Assembly: GCF_039523555.1 (NCBI RefSeq)
Contig: NZ_BAAAFN010000017.1
Span: forward strand, 38,854 to 102,853
Direction of reading: 5' to 3'
Source: Castellaniella daejeonensis
GTDB taxonomy: Bacteria; Pseudomonadota; Gammaproteobacteria; Burkholderiales; Burkholderiaceae_B
Length of the DNA: 64,000 nt
This document shows positions 30,165 through 40,113 of this stretch, piece after piece. The translations under genes were made by a program, and so were the position numbers. The first letter of the stretch is position 1. Each line of letters starts with the position of its first letter. The notes beneath the pieces were generated by a model. That model was not told the origin of the DNA and searched no databases. It saw only the letters and a list, made by a program, of their open reading frames with translations.

Positions 30165-30638
30165 ATGTTTGATGTCAGCTTCAGCGAACTGATGCTGATC
30201 GGCGTGATCGCGCTGATCGTCATCGGCCCCGAACGCCTGCCCAAGGTCGCCCGCACGGTCGGGCACCTGCTCGGCCGCGCCCAGCGCTACGTCAACGAGG
30301 TCAAGTCCGACATCCAGAAGGAAATGGACCTGAAGGAAATCGGCGACATCAAGCACCAGATGGAAGACGCCGCCCGTTCCGTGCAGTCCTCCATGACTTC
30401 TTCCGTGGAAGACCTCAAGGCCGCCGTGACCCAGCCCTCGCAGGCGATCCAGGACACCCTGAACCAGGCCCGCCAGGCGCTCGATCCGCTGCCGTCCGCC
30501 CAGGGCGACGCGGCGGCATCCGGCTCCGCGGCAGATGCCTCTCCCACGGCCCCGGCTCCGGCCGCCGAACGGCCCGCCGAACCGGCGTCCGAACCGGCGC
30601 CAGCCTCCCGGCCCGCCACCACCGATACCAGCCACTGA
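30165..30638 (+). CDS. tatB: Twin-arginine translocase subunit TatB
   Basis: 157 residues. Forms the Tat signal-peptide receptor with TatC. The N-terminus MFDVSFSELMLIGVIALIVIGPERLPK gives the single helix and the TatB-type GPERLP hinge (shown here only as key residues); a long amphipathic helix follows and then an Ala/Pro/Ser-rich tail. It is 27 bases after tatA. Confidence 0.96.
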   Translation: MFDVSFSELMLIGVIALIVIGPERLPKVARTVGHLLGRAQRYVNEVKSDIQKEMDLKEIGDIKHQMEDAARSVQSSMTSSVEDLKAAVTQPSQAIQDTLNQARQALDPLPSAQGDAAASGSAADASPTAPAPAAERPAEPASEPAPASRPATTDTSH

Positions 30639-30646
30639 AGCACGGC

Positions 30647-31465
30647 ATGACAGACGCTTCCGACGCCTCGTCCCAGGACACGTTCATCTCCCACCTGATC
30701 GAACTGCGCACGCGCCTGCTGCGGGCCGTGGCGGCCGTGCTGGGCATCTTCGTGGTGCTGTTCATCTATCCGGGCCCGTCGATGATCTACGACCTCCTGG
30801 CCCAGCCCATGCTCGCCTCGCTGCCGCAGGGCACGCGCATGATCGCCACCGGCGTGATCACGCCCTTCATGGTGCCGATCAAGGTCACCCTGCTGGCGTC
30901 CTTCGTGCTGGCCCTGCCGGTGGTCCTGTACCAGGCCTGGGCCTTTGTCGCCCCTGGCCTGTATCGCCACGAACAGCGCCTGGCGCTGCCCCTGATCATC
31001 TCCAGCACCCTGCTGTTCCTGCTGGGCATGGCGTTCTGCTATTTCGTGGTCTTCCACACGGTCTTCAGCTTCATCGCCCATTTCGCGCCCCAGTCGATCA
31101 CGCCGGCGCCCGACATCGAAGCCTACGTCAATTTCGTACTGACCATGTTCATCGCCTTCGGCGTCACCTTCGAGGTGCCGATCGCGGTCATCCTGCTGGT
31201 CAAGACCGGCATGGTCACGGTGAAGAAACTGCGCGAGATCCGCGGCTACGTGATCGTCGGCGCCTTCGTCCTGGCCGCCGTGGTGACGCCCCCGGACGTC
31301 CTCAGCCAGATCCTGCTGGCCGCGCCGCTGTGCCTGCTGTACGAAATCGGCATCCTGGCCGGCGCCGCCCTGGAAAAGCGCAAGCCGGCCGAAGACCAGG
31401 ACGAAGCCGATTCGGCCCGCGAACTGAGCCGTACGGACGAACCCAGCGGCGAATCGGGCGACTGA
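30647..31465 (+). CDS. tatC: Twin-arginine translocase subunit TatC
   Basis: 272 residues. Polytopic Tat receptor; six membrane helices are visible. Seen: FISHLIELRTRLLRA (conserved N-terminal signal-peptide binding region), FYQAWAFVAPGL-type stretch (YQAWAFVAPGLYRHE), the FGVTFEVPI segment with the conserved Glu, and AFVLAAVVTPPDVLSQILLA. The C-terminal tail is hydrophilic and acidic. It is 8 bases after tatB and converges on dsbD 22 bases later. Confidence 0.97.
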   Translation: MTDASDASSQDTFISHLIELRTRLLRAVAAVLGIFVVLFIYPGPSMIYDLLAQPMLASLPQGTRMIATGVITPFMVPIKVTLLASFVLALPVVLYQAWAFVAPGLYRHEQRLALPLIISSTLLFLLGMAFCYFVVFHTVFSFIAHFAPQSITPAPDIEAYVNFVLTMFIAFGVTFEVPIAVILLVKTGMVTVKKLREIRGYVIVGAFVLAAVVTPPDVLSQILLAAPLCLLYEIGILAGAALEKRKPAEDQDEADSARELSRTDEPSGESGD

Positions 31466-31487
31466 ACCCGAACGGCGCCGGCCCGGC

Positions 31488-33506
31488 CTACCGGCCCGCC
31501 AGCACCCGGTCCTGCACCTTGCGGAAGGCATCCGCCTTCTGGAACCCCACCACCCGCGCTCCGGGGATCAGGCGCCCCTGGGCGTCGAAGAACAAAATCC
31601 CCGGCGGGCCGAACAGATCGAACCGCGCCAGCAGCGCGCGGTCTTCGTCCGTCATGCGGGTCACGTCCGCCTGCAGCAGCAGCATCCTGCCCATTCTTTC
31701 GGCCACGGCCGGGTCGCTGAAGGTGAATTTCTCCATTTCCAGGCAGGACACGCACCAGTCGGCGTAGAAATCCAGCATCACGGGCCGGTCGGCCGCGGCC
31801 AGCCTCGCGTCCAGGTCGGCCCGGGATGCCACGCGCGTGAAGCGGGCACGGATCGCGGCGGGATCGGCGGTTGCCACGGCGGCCGTACCGCCCGCGCCCC
31901 CGGCAGCGAACGGCGCCAGGGGGCGAAGCATGTCGCGGCCGCCCGCCAGCAGCCCGGCGCCCTGCGCCAGCCCCCACAGGGCCAGCAGCAGGGCCAGGGC
32001 GCGCGCCAGCAACCGCAGCGGCCCGGCTTCACCCTGGCCCTGCGCGGCGGCCGTCCAGGCCAGCAGGGCGGCCCACAGGGCCAGCAGGACCCAACCGGTG
32101 ACATACAGCCCATCGGCCAGCAGCGGCCGCGCCATCCACCAGGCCGTGCCCAGCAGCAGCAGGCCGAAGCCCGCCTTCAGCGGCGCCATCCAGGCCCCGG
32201 CGCGCGGCATCAGGGCGCCCGCGCCCGCACCCACCGCCAGCAGCAGCAGGCCTTCGCCCCAGGCCAAAGCAAACAGGGCGGCGCCGCCCACCACCACGTC
32301 GCCGGTCTGCGAAATGAACAGCAGCACGCCGGCCAGGGGAGCGGCCACGCACGGCCCCACGATCAGTGCGGACAGCATGCCCATCGCGAATACGCCGCCC
32401 ACGCGGCCGCCCGGCAGGCGCTGCAGGCGTTCCTGCATGGCCGACTGCAGGCCCACCGGGGCCTGCAGGGTGAAGACATCCATCATCGCCAGCGCGAACA
32501 GCGCCAGCAGCACGGCGAAGACGCCCAGCACCCAGGGCGACTGCAGCCAGGCAGCCAGGCCGGCGCCCAGCAGGCCGGCCGCCACGCCCAGCGCCGTATA
32601 CACCAGGGACATGCCCAGCACGTAGACCGCCGCCAGCCCCAGGCCGCGCGCCCGGCCGACCGCGCCGCCGCCGGAGATCACCGCCAGCAGGATGGGCACC
32701 ATGGGCAGCACGCAGGGGGTGAGGGACAGCAGCGCGCCCAATGCCAGGCTCAGCGCCAGGATCTGCCACAGCGGTGCCTGGTGCAGCCAGGCCGCCATAC
32801 CCACGTCGCCCATATCCAGCCAGGATTCCCCGCCCGGCGCGCCGGCTGCGCCAGGCGCCAGGCCCGGACCGGCCGGGGCCGGTGCGGAAACCTCGTCGCC
32901 CGGCGGCGGCACCCGGTCGCGTACCTGATCGCCCACCGCCCGGTAGCCGTCGCCCGCTGCCTGCAGGGCGAAGGTCTTCGTCATGGGCGGATAGCACAGC
33001 CCCCCCTCGGCACAGCCCTGGCCGGTGACGGACACCTGCAAGGGCCCCTGTGCGCCGGGCTTCAGGGCCGCCCGCAGCGTCACGCCCTTGTGGAAGACCT
33101 CCATGTCCTTCTCGAACGTGGGATCGTATTTGACCTGCCCACGCGGCAGGGTCAGGGCATCATGCCAGGCCGGCGTGCGGGTCTCTGCGTCTTCCGGCGT
33201 CAGGTCGGAACGCCGGAACAGCAGCAAGTTCCCCTGGGCGTCCTCGATGCGCACTTCGAACCGGTCCTGGTACATGTAATAGCCCGGGGCGATCTCCCAG
33301 TGCATGTCCAGGGTCAGCGGATCGGCCATCGCCGCCGTATCGACGAATGCCTGCTCCGGATCCAGGAAATCATCGGCCGCCCGGGCGGCACCCATGTCCA
33401 GCAGGCCGCACAGCCCCAGCAACAGGCCCAGCAGGGCGAAGACCCTGCGCTGCAGGCCGCGCGTGCGCGCGAACAGGCATGGGCTGAGATCCGACGGATG
33501 CGGCAT
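31488..33506 (-). CDS. dsbD: Thiol:disulfide interchange protein DsbD
   Basis: 672 residues. Carries electrons from cytoplasmic thioredoxin across the inner membrane to periplasmic DsbC/DsbG and cytochrome maturation. Signal sequence about 21-42; N-terminal alpha domain with the Cys pair in GQGCAEGGLCYPP (near 163); eight-helix beta domain with Cys in LTPCVLPMVPI (near 264) and VGPCVAAPLAG (near 380); C-terminal thioredoxin-like gamma domain with WCVSC (near 585). All three cysteine pairs are intact. It lies 39 bases downstream of cutA on the same strand. Confidence 0.97.
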   Translation of the reverse strand: MPHPSDLSPCLFARTRGLQRRVFALLGLLLGLCGLLDMGAARAADDFLDPEQAFVDTAAMADPLTLDMHWEIAPGYYMYQDRFEVRIEDAQGNLLLFRRSDLTPEDAETRTPAWHDALTLPRGQVKYDPTFEKDMEVFHKGVTLRAALKPGAQGPLQVSVTGQGCAEGGLCYPPMTKTFALQAAGDGYRAVGDQVRDRVPPPGDEVSAPAPAGPGLAPGAAGAPGGESWLDMGDVGMAAWLHQAPLWQILALSLALGALLSLTPCVLPMVPILLAVISGGGAVGRARGLGLAAVYVLGMSLVYTALGVAAGLLGAGLAAWLQSPWVLGVFAVLLALFALAMMDVFTLQAPVGLQSAMQERLQRLPGGRVGGVFAMGMLSALIVGPCVAAPLAGVLLFISQTGDVVVGGAALFALAWGEGLLLLAVGAGAGALMPRAGAWMAPLKAGFGLLLLGTAWWMARPLLADGLYVTGWVLLALWAALLAWTAAAQGQGEAGPLRLLARALALLLALWGLAQGAGLLAGGRDMLRPLAPFAAGGAGGTAAVATADPAAIRARFTRVASRADLDARLAAADRPVMLDFYADWCVSCLEMEKFTFSDPAVAERMGRMLLLQADVTRMTDEDRALLARFDLFGPPGILFFDAQGRLIPGARVVGFQKADAFRKVQDRVLAGR

Positions 33507-33545
33507 CGACGACTTCCTTGGTGAATGCGGGGACAGCGGCTGGCG

Positions 33546-33950
33546 TCAGGCGTCGCGGGTGGCTGCCTGGACGGCGGGCCGCGTGGACCGGGCAACCCAG
33601 TCCAGGTAGGCCCGGCTGCCGGCGGGCACGCCCAGCACCATGAACTCGGGAATCTCGTAGGGGTGCAGGTCGCACAGCCGTGCGTACAACGCGGGCAGGG
33701 TGTCCGCCGTGGTCTTGAACAGAAGTTGGACTTCGTCCGTGCCCTCGAGTTCCCCCTGCCACATGTACATGGAGATGATGGCCGGACCCACCTGGGCACA
33801 GGCCACCAGGGATTCCTCGACCAGCACATGCGCGATGCGCTTGGCCAGGAGATCGTCGGGCGCCGTGCTGAGCACCACCACGGTGTCGGTCGGGGCGCCG
33901 GCCTGGCGCACGACCAGGGCAGGATCTTCGCCAGGTGTCTGATCTGTCAT
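33546..33950 (-). CDS. cutA: Divalent-cation tolerance protein CutA
   Basis: 134 residues from the ATG at 33950; an upstream in-frame ATG at 33983 would add 11 residues. Small trimeric CutA1 protein. Seen: VVLSTAPDDLLAKRIAHVLVEESLVACAQV, MYMWQGELEGTDEVQLLFKTT and HPYEIPEFMVL. Linked genetically to copper tolerance in E. coli, where it also precedes dsbD; molecular role unclear. It follows the alpha-operon terminators, so it probably has its own promoter. Confidence 0.95.
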   Translation of the reverse strand: MTDQTPGEDPALVVRQAGAPTDTVVVLSTAPDDLLAKRIAHVLVEESLVACAQVGPAIISMYMWQGELEGTDEVQLLFKTTADTLPALYARLCDLHPYEIPEFMVLGVPAGSRAYLDWVARSTRPAVQAATRDA

Positions 33951-34022
33951 GGTTTTCAGGCGCAGTATGGGTACGGGCTCCATTGTACCCGGGCCCGCTC
34001 GGGGCAGCCATGACCCAACGCA

Positions 34023-34068
34023 AACGGGCCCCGCAGGGCCCGTTCGGTCGTGCCGCCCGGAGGGCGGC
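34023..34068 (-). terminator. Tandem hairpins ending the alpha (rplQ) operon
   Basis: Two stem-loops follow the rplQ stop: GCCGCCC/GGGCGGC with a 3-base loop (34052-34068), then a perfect 9-bp AACGGGCCC/GGGCCCGTT with a 4-base loop (34023-34044). Read on the minus strand, the second is followed by a short T-run (TTTGCG). They probably end the long ribosomal transcript. Confidence 0.7.
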
Positions 34069-34083
34069 AGCGCAGCCGTCGAT

Positions 34084-34470
34084 TTACTCGCTGGCGGCCG
34101 GCGCTTCGGCTTCGGGGCGGTCGACCAGTTCCATGTAGGCCATGGGGGCGTTGTCGCCCTGGCGGAAGCCCATCTTCAGCACGCGGGTGTAACCGCCATT
34201 GCGAGCGGCAAAGCGCGGTCCGATTTCGTTGAACAGCTTGGTGACGGCATCGCGGTCGCGCAGGCGGGCGAAGGCCAGGCGGCGGTTGGCCAGCGTGGGG
34301 TTCTTGCCCAGGGTGATCAGGGGCTCGACCACGCGGCGCAGTTCCTTGGCCTTGGGCAGGGTGGTCTTGATGGCTTCGTGGGTCAGCAGGGACACCGCCA
34401 TGTTGCGAAACATGGCCAGACGGTGGCTGCTGGTACGGTTCAGTTTGCGAAGGCCGCTACGATGGCGCAT
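34084..34470 (-). CDS. rplQ: 50S ribosomal protein L17
   Basis: 128 residues. Large-subunit protein near the exit-tunnel rim. Seen: MRHRSGLRKLNRTSSHR at the start, the region LTHEAIKTTLPKAKELR, and NGGYTRVLKMGFRQGDNAPMA, all L17 hallmarks. Last gene of the alpha operon, 148 bases after rpoA, and followed by tandem hairpins. The rpoA-rplQ spacer is longer than the others and has no clear gene. Confidence 0.98.
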   Translation of the reverse strand: MRHRSGLRKLNRTSSHRLAMFRNMAVSLLTHEAIKTTLPKAKELRRVVEPLITLGKNPTLANRRLAFARLRDRDAVTKLFNEIGPRFAARNGGYTRVLKMGFRQGDNAPMAYMELVDRPEAEAPAASE

Positions 34471-34618
34471 TTCAATTTCCTTTCGAATCTATGAAACCCG
34501 GATCTTCTATCGGACGAGCCGCGGCCCGGGTGGGGTTTGATCCCGGCCGCCGAAACGGCCGAGGGTTGGATATTAGCACGCGCACGGCGTTGACGCCGCC
34601 CGCGCGCCGATACTGCAA

Positions 34619-35617
34619 TCAGGGGCGCTCGAGGCCGACGGGCGGCCAGTTTTCCAGCTTCATGCCCAGCGTCAGGCCGCGTGCGGCCAGCACTTCCTTG
34701 ATCTCGTTGAGCGACTTGCGGCCCAGGTTCGGGGTCTTGAGCAGCTCGTTTTCGGTACGCTGGATCAGGTCGCCGATGTAGTAGATGTTTTCGGCCTTCA
34801 GGCAGTTGGCCGAACGCACCGTCAGCTCCAGGTCGTCGACCGGGCGCAGCAGCACCGGATCGATCGGAGCCGTCTGCCCGCCCACCGGCAGGCTGGTGGT
34901 CAGCTGGCCGGCGTCCTTGTCGGCCAGCGACACGAACACGGAAATCTGGTCCATCAGGATGCGGGCCGACTGGCGCACGGCTTCCTCGGGGCTGATGACG
35001 CCGTTGGTCTCGACATCCAGCACCAGCTTGTCCAGGTCGGTACGCTGCTCGACGCGGGCGTTTTCCACGGCGTAGCTGACGCGGCGCACGGGGCTGAAGG
35101 AAGCATCCAGCACGATCTGGCCGATGGTGGCCGAACGGTCGTCGGCCAGGGCGCGCACGTTGCCCGGCACGTAGCCGCGGCCCTGCTCGACCTTGACCTG
35201 CATTTCCAGGCGACCGTTGTCGGTCAGGGTGGCGATCAGGTGATCCGGGTTGATGATCTCGACGTCGTGCGGCAGTTCGATGTCGCGGGCGCGGACTTCG
35301 CCGGGACCCTGCTTGTTGAGCTGCAGCGTGACTTCTTCGCGGTTGTGGAGCTTGAACACCACACCCTTCAGGTTCAGGAGGATGTCGACGACGTCCTCGC
35401 GCACCCCGGCGATCGTGGAATATTCGTGCACGACCCCGCTGATCTGGACTTCCGTGGGGGCATAGCCCGTCATGGAGGACAGCAGGATGCGGCGCAGGGC
35501 ATTGCCCAGCGTGTGGCCGTAGCCGCGCTCGAAGGGCTCCATCACGACCTTGGCGTGATGCGCGCCCAGGGTTTCGACGGAGATGGTGCGGGGTTTCAGA
35601 AAACCTTGTGCGGACAT
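34619..35617 (-). CDS. rpoA: RNA polymerase alpha subunit
   Basis: 332 residues. N-terminal dimerisation/assembly domain (FVVEPFERGYGHTLGNALRR-type core: MEPFERGYGHTLGNALRRIL) and the full C-terminal domain that binds UP elements and activators (LKAENIYYIGDLIQRTENELLKTPNLG, near 265-295). Length is normal (329-332). It sits 175 bases after rpsD, with a U-flanked hairpin in the spacer. Confidence 0.98.
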   Translation of the reverse strand: MSAQGFLKPRTISVETLGAHHAKVVMEPFERGYGHTLGNALRRILLSSMTGYAPTEVQISGVVHEYSTIAGVREDVVDILLNLKGVVFKLHNREEVTLQLNKQGPGEVRARDIELPHDVEIINPDHLIATLTDNGRLEMQVKVEQGRGYVPGNVRALADDRSATIGQIVLDASFSPVRRVSYAVENARVEQRTDLDKLVLDVETNGVISPEEAVRQSARILMDQISVFVSLADKDAGQLTTSLPVGGQTAPIDPVLLRPVDDLELTVRSANCLKAENIYYIGDLIQRTENELLKTPNLGRKSLNEIKEVLAARGLTLGMKLENWPPVGLERP

Positions 35618-35677
35618 GGATGTTCCTTTTCAATACCCTCGGCTCGTTACACCGATAAGGCTGACGGAAAACAAGAA

Positions 35678-35699
35678 GGAAGGGACACGAGTCCCTTCC
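35678..35699 (-). terminator. U-flanked hairpin between rpsD and rpoA
   Basis: A perfect 9-bp stem GGAAGGGAC / GTCCCTTCC with a 4-base loop. Read on the minus strand it is followed by TTCTTGTTTTCC. It lies mid-operon, so it is more likely an attenuator or processing site controlling rpoA dosage than a full terminator. Confidence 0.55.
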
Positions 35700-35792
35700 C
35701 GGAAAACCGCCGGGCGCAGCGGCCTGGAGGCCGGGCCCGGCAACCGCCGCCCCGGGGGACGGCGGGCGGCACATGCCGCCGATCGGAATGGA

Positions 35793-36416
35793 TCAGCGGG
35801 AATACAGTTCCACGACCATGGATTCGTTGACGTCGTGGGCGACGTCCTGGCGATCCGGGGCCTGCTTGAAGACGCCCGACAGCTTGCTGGCGTCGACTTC
35901 GACCCACTGGGGCAGACCGTTGCTGGTCGCCAGTTCCAGGGCTTCCTTGATGCGGGACTGGTTCTTCGCCTTTTCGCGCACGGAGATCACGTCGCCGGCC
36001 TTGACCAGCATCGAGGCGATGTCGGCGGTGCGGCCGTTCAGTTCGATGGCGCGGTGGTTCACCAGCTGGCGCGCTTCGGCGCGGGTGGAACCGAAGCCCA
36101 TGCGATAGACGACGTTGTCCAGGCGCGATTCGAGCAGCTGGATCAGCGTTTCGCCGGTGTTGCCACGACGGCGGTCGGCTTCGGCGAAGTACTTGCGGAA
36201 CTGCTTTTCCAGCACGCCGTACATGCGCTTGAGCTTCTGCTTTTCACGCAGCTGCAGGCCGAAATCCGAGGTACGCGAACCCGAGATGCGGCCATGCTGG
36301 CCGGGCTTGGATTCCAGCTTGCACTTGGAATCCAGCGAACGGCGGGCGCTCTTCAGGAACAGGTCGGTGCCTTCGCGACGCGAAAGCTTGCATTTGGGTC
36401 CAGTGTAACGAGCCAA
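35793..36416 (-). CDS. rpsD: 30S ribosomal protein S4
   Basis: 207 residues from a TTG start at 36416 (LARYTGPKCKLSRREG, with the initiator read as Met). In-frame ATG starts lie far upstream in rpsK and would add 33 residues, whereas S4 proteins begin MARY-G-. An AAGGGGAAC ribosome site precedes the TTG by about 4-9 bases. S4 domain seen at LESRLDNVVYRMGFGSTRAEARQLVNH. Small-subunit assembly initiator and, in E. coli, translational repressor of the alpha operon. Confidence 0.97.
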   Translation of the reverse strand: MARYTGPKCKLSRREGTDLFLKSARRSLDSKCKLESKPGQHGRISGSRTSDFGLQLREKQKLKRMYGVLEKQFRKYFAEADRRRGNTGETLIQLLESRLDNVVYRMGFGSTRAEARQLVNHRAIELNGRTADIASMLVKAGDVISVREKAKNQSRIKEALELATSNGLPQWVEVDASKLSGVFKQAPDRQDVAHDVNESMVVELYSR

Positions 36417-36426
36417 GATGTTCCCC

Positions 36427-36825
36427 TTAGATACGACGACGCTTGGGCGGGCGGCAGCCGTTGTGCGGCACCGGCGTGATGTCCGAAATGCTGGAGATCT
36501 TGATCCCCAGGGCATTCAGGGCGCGCACGGAGGACTCGCGGCCGGGGCCGGGGCCCTTGATGCGGACTTCCAGCGTCTTGATGCCGTATTCCTGGGCCAC
36601 GCGGCCGGCGGATTCGGCAGCCACCTGGGCGGCGAACGGCGTCGACTTGCGCGAGCCCTTGAAGCCGGCGCCGCCGGACGTAGCCCACGACAGGGCGTTG
36701 CCCTGACGGTCGGTGATGGTGATGATGGTGTTGTTGAAGGACGCGTGGACGTGAGCAATCCCGTCGGCCACGTTCTTCTTGACTTTCTTGCGGACGCGCG
36801 AGGCGCCGCTCTGAGCTTTCGCCAT
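36427..36825 (-). CDS. rpsK: 30S ribosomal protein S11
   Basis: 132 residues. Seen: AHVHASFNNTIITITDRQGN, WATSGGAGFKGSRKSTPFAAQ, and the C-terminal ITPVPHNGCRPPKRRR, all S11 signatures. Platform protein of the small subunit next to the E-site mRNA path. It is 14 bases after rpsM and 10 bases before the rpsD TTG start. Confidence 0.99.
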   Translation of the reverse strand: MAKAQSGASRVRKKVKKNVADGIAHVHASFNNTIITITDRQGNALSWATSGGAGFKGSRKSTPFAAQVAAESAGRVAQEYGIKTLEVRIKGPGPGRESSVRALNALGIKISSISDITPVPHNGCRPPKRRRI

Positions 36826-36839
36826 GTTCTTTCCTCAGG

Positions 36840-37205
36840 TTATTTCTTCAGGGACGCTGCGGCGCGACGCGGGCCCTTGCGGGTACGCGCGTTGGTGCGG
36901 GTGCGCTGGCCGCGCACCGGCAGGCCGCGCTTGTGGCGCATGCCACGGTACGTGCCCAGGTCGATCAGACGCTTGATCGACAGCTGCACTTCGCGGCGCA
37001 GGTCGCCTTCGATCGTGTAGCCGTTGATCTGTTCACGGATCTTTTCCAGTTCCTCGTCGGTCAGATCCTTGATCTTCTTCGAGTACTCGATGCCGGTCGC
37101 TTCGCAGATCTTGCGGGCGCGGGTGCGGCCGATGCCGAAGATGGCCGTCAGACCGATCTCGGCGTGTTGGTGCGGCGGAATATTGATGCCAGCAATACGG
37201 GCCAT
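36840..37205 (-). CDS. rpsM: 30S ribosomal protein S13
   Basis: 121 residues. Seen: MARIAGINIPPHQHAEIGLTAI-type N-terminus, GIGRTRARKICEATGI (helix-hairpin-helix), and RGMRHKRGLPVRGQRTRTNARTRKG at the C-terminus. Head protein that contacts the P-site tRNA and the large subunit. First gene of the alpha group, 33 bases after rpmJ. Confidence 0.99.
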   Translation of the reverse strand: MARIAGINIPPHQHAEIGLTAIFGIGRTRARKICEATGIEYSKKIKDLTDEELEKIREQINGYTIEGDLRREVQLSIKRLIDLGTYRGMRHKRGLPVRGQRTRTNARTRKGPRRAAASLKK

Positions 37206-37238
37206 GACTGTTCCTCGTGAAATCCGTTATGCCCGGCC

Positions 37239-37352
37239 TTAGCCTTGGCGTTGCTTATGACGCGGGTCGGTGCAGATGACGCGCACCACGCCGTGACGTT
37301 TGATGATTTTGCAGTTGCGGCAGATCCGCTTTACCGATGCCATTACCTTCAT
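37239..37352 (-). CDS. rpmJ: 50S ribosomal protein L36, zinc-binding form
   Basis: 37 residues, too short for most gene finders. Translation from the ATG at 37352 begins MKVMASVKRICRNC and ends DPRHKQRQG with a TAA. The zinc site C11-x2-C14-x12-C27-x4-H32 is intact, so this is the zinc-containing (C+) paralogue. It lies between infA and rpsM (31 and 33 bases away), its normal position. Confidence 0.96.
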   Translation of the reverse strand: MKVMASVKRICRNCKIIKRHGVVRVICTDPRHKQRQG

Positions 37353-37383
37353 GGTGATCTCCTGGTTCTTGACCGGCCGCTAC

Positions 37384-37602
37384 CTACTTGGAGCGGAAAA
37401 CAATCCTGGCGCGCGACAGATCATAGGGCGTGAGCTCCACTGTGACCTTGTCGCCCGGAAGGATCCGGATGTAGTGCATACGCATCTTGCCCGAAATGTG
37501 GCCCAGCACCATGTGGCCATTTTCCAGCTTGACACGGAACGTTGCGTTGGGAAGGTTTTCGATGACCTCCCCTTGCATCTGGATGACGTCGTCCTTGGAC
37601 AT
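37384..37602 (-). CDS. infA: Translation initiation factor IF-1
   Basis: 72 residues, the exact family length. S1/OB-fold protein: MSKDDVIQMQGEVIENLPNA at the start, ENGHMVLGHISGKMRM in the middle, ILPGDKVTVELTPYDLSR near the end. Binds the A site of the 30S during initiation. Location between secY and rpmJ is common in betaproteobacteria, in contrast to E. coli. It is 5 bases after secY. Confidence 0.98.
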   Translation of the reverse strand: MSKDDVIQMQGEVIENLPNATFRVKLENGHMVLGHISGKMRMHYIRILPGDKVTVELTPYDLSRARIVFRSK

Positions 37603-37607
37603 GTTGT

Positions 37608-38933
<1,326 letters not shown>

Positions 38934-38942
38934 AGCCGCTCC

Positions 38943-39383
38943 TTACGCCAGCGATCCGCCGGCCGCTTCGATCGCGGCGCGAGCGCCGGCCGTAGCATTG
39001 ATTCCACGCAGGGTGACCTTGCGGGACAGTTCGCCGGTCTTGATGACCTTGACGGTGCGGACCAGGTCGCCCACCAGGCCGGCGGCCTTCAGGACCTGCA
39101 GGTCGATTTCCTCGACCGGCAGCGCCTGGAGGTCCGACAGACGGATTTCGGCGAACAGGTGGCGGCCCAGCGGCGTGAAGCCGCGCTTGGGCAGGCGGCG
39201 CTGCAGCGGCATCTGGCCGCCTTCGAAACCGACCTTGTGGAAGCCGCCCGCGCGGGACTTCTGACCCTTGTGGCCGCGGCCGGCAGTCTTGCCCAGGCCC
39301 GAGCCGATGCCCCGGCCCACGCGGCGGCGGGGGCGCTTGGCGCCTTCGGCGGGGGCGAGCGTGTTCAGTTGAGTGACGGACAT
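38943..39383 (-). CDS. rplO: 50S ribosomal protein L15
   Basis: 146 residues. Gly/Arg/Lys-rich N-terminal tail (KRPRRRVGRGIGSGLGKTAGRGHKGQ, in part) that threads into 23S rRNA, and a globular part with KRGFTPLGRHLFAEI and VIKTGELSRKVTLRG. Normal length. 9 bases before secY. Confidence 0.98.
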   Translation of the reverse strand: MSVTQLNTLAPAEGAKRPRRRVGRGIGSGLGKTAGRGHKGQKSRAGGFHKVGFEGGQMPLQRRLPKRGFTPLGRHLFAEIRLSDLQALPVEEIDLQVLKAAGLVGDLVRTVKVIKTGELSRKVTLRGINATAGARAAIEAAGGSLA

Positions 39384-39393
39384 CTGAATTCCT

Positions 39394-39579
39394 TTAGGCT
39401 TCCGAGACGGTGACCAGATAATCCACCTTGCGGATCATCCCACGGACCTCGGGCGTATCGACCAGGACGCGGCTGCTGTTCACCTTGCCCAGACCCAGGC
39501 CGCGCACGGTGGCGCGGTGGGACTTGTGCGTGCCGATGACAGAGCGCACGAGCGTGACTTTGATTTGCTTCTGTGCCAT
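39394..39579 (-). CDS. rpmD: 50S ribosomal protein L30
   Basis: 61 residues. Seen: KQIKVTLVRSVIGTHKSHRA and VRGLGLGKVNSSRVLVDTPEVRGMI, the whole L30 fold. Normal length for bacterial L30. It lies 3 bases after rpsE and 10 bases before rplO. Confidence 0.98.
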   Translation of the reverse strand: MAQKQIKVTLVRSVIGTHKSHRATVRGLGLGKVNSSRVLVDTPEVRGMIRKVDYLVTVSEA

Positions 39580-39582
39580 GTC

Positions 39583-40104
39583 TTACCCCAGGATCTCTTC
39601 GACCGTCTTGCCGCGCTTGGCCGCGATTTCCGCGGGCGTGGAGCAGGCACGCAGGCCGTTGAGGGTCGCACGGACCATGTTGTACGGGTTGCTCGAGCCG
39701 AGGCTCTTGGCCACGACGTTGCGCACGCCCATCACTTCGAAGATGGCGCGCATCGGGCCACCGGCGATCACGCCGGTACCTTCGGCGGCGGGCGAGATCA
39801 GCACCGTCGAGGCGCCGTGCTTGCCGACCACGGTGTGATGCAGCGTGCCGTTCTTCAGGGCCACCTTGAGCAGGCCGCGGCGGGCCTGTTCCATGGCCTT
39901 CTGGACGGCGACCGGCACTTCGCGGGCCTTGCCCTTGCCCATGCCGATGCGGCCGTCGCCGTCGCCGACCACGGTCAGCGCGGCGAAGCTCATGGTGCGG
40001 CCGCCCTTGACGACCTTGCTGACGCGGTTGACCGCAATCATCTTTTCACGCATGCCGTCGTCGCGTTCCTGCTCCGGAGCGTGCTTGCCTTGTGCTTTAG
40101 CCAT
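39583..40104 (-). CDS. rpsE: 30S ribosomal protein S5
   Basis: 173 residues. Double-stranded RNA-binding N-terminal domain (MREKMIAVNRVSKVVKGGR, then FAALTVVGDGDGRIGMGKGKAREVP) and C-terminal domain (GTGVIAGGPMRAIFEVMGV, KSLGSSNPYNMVRATLNGL). It lines the mRNA entry channel. Slightly longer N-terminus than E. coli. 3 bases before rpmD. Confidence 0.98.
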   Translation of the reverse strand: MAKAQGKHAPEQERDDGMREKMIAVNRVSKVVKGGRTMSFAALTVVGDGDGRIGMGKGKAREVPVAVQKAMEQARRGLLKVALKNGTLHHTVVGKHGASTVLISPAAEGTGVIAGGPMRAIFEVMGVRNVVAKSLGSSNPYNMVRATLNGLRACSTPAEIAAKRGKTVEEILG

Positions 40105-40113
40105 GTGATTCCC

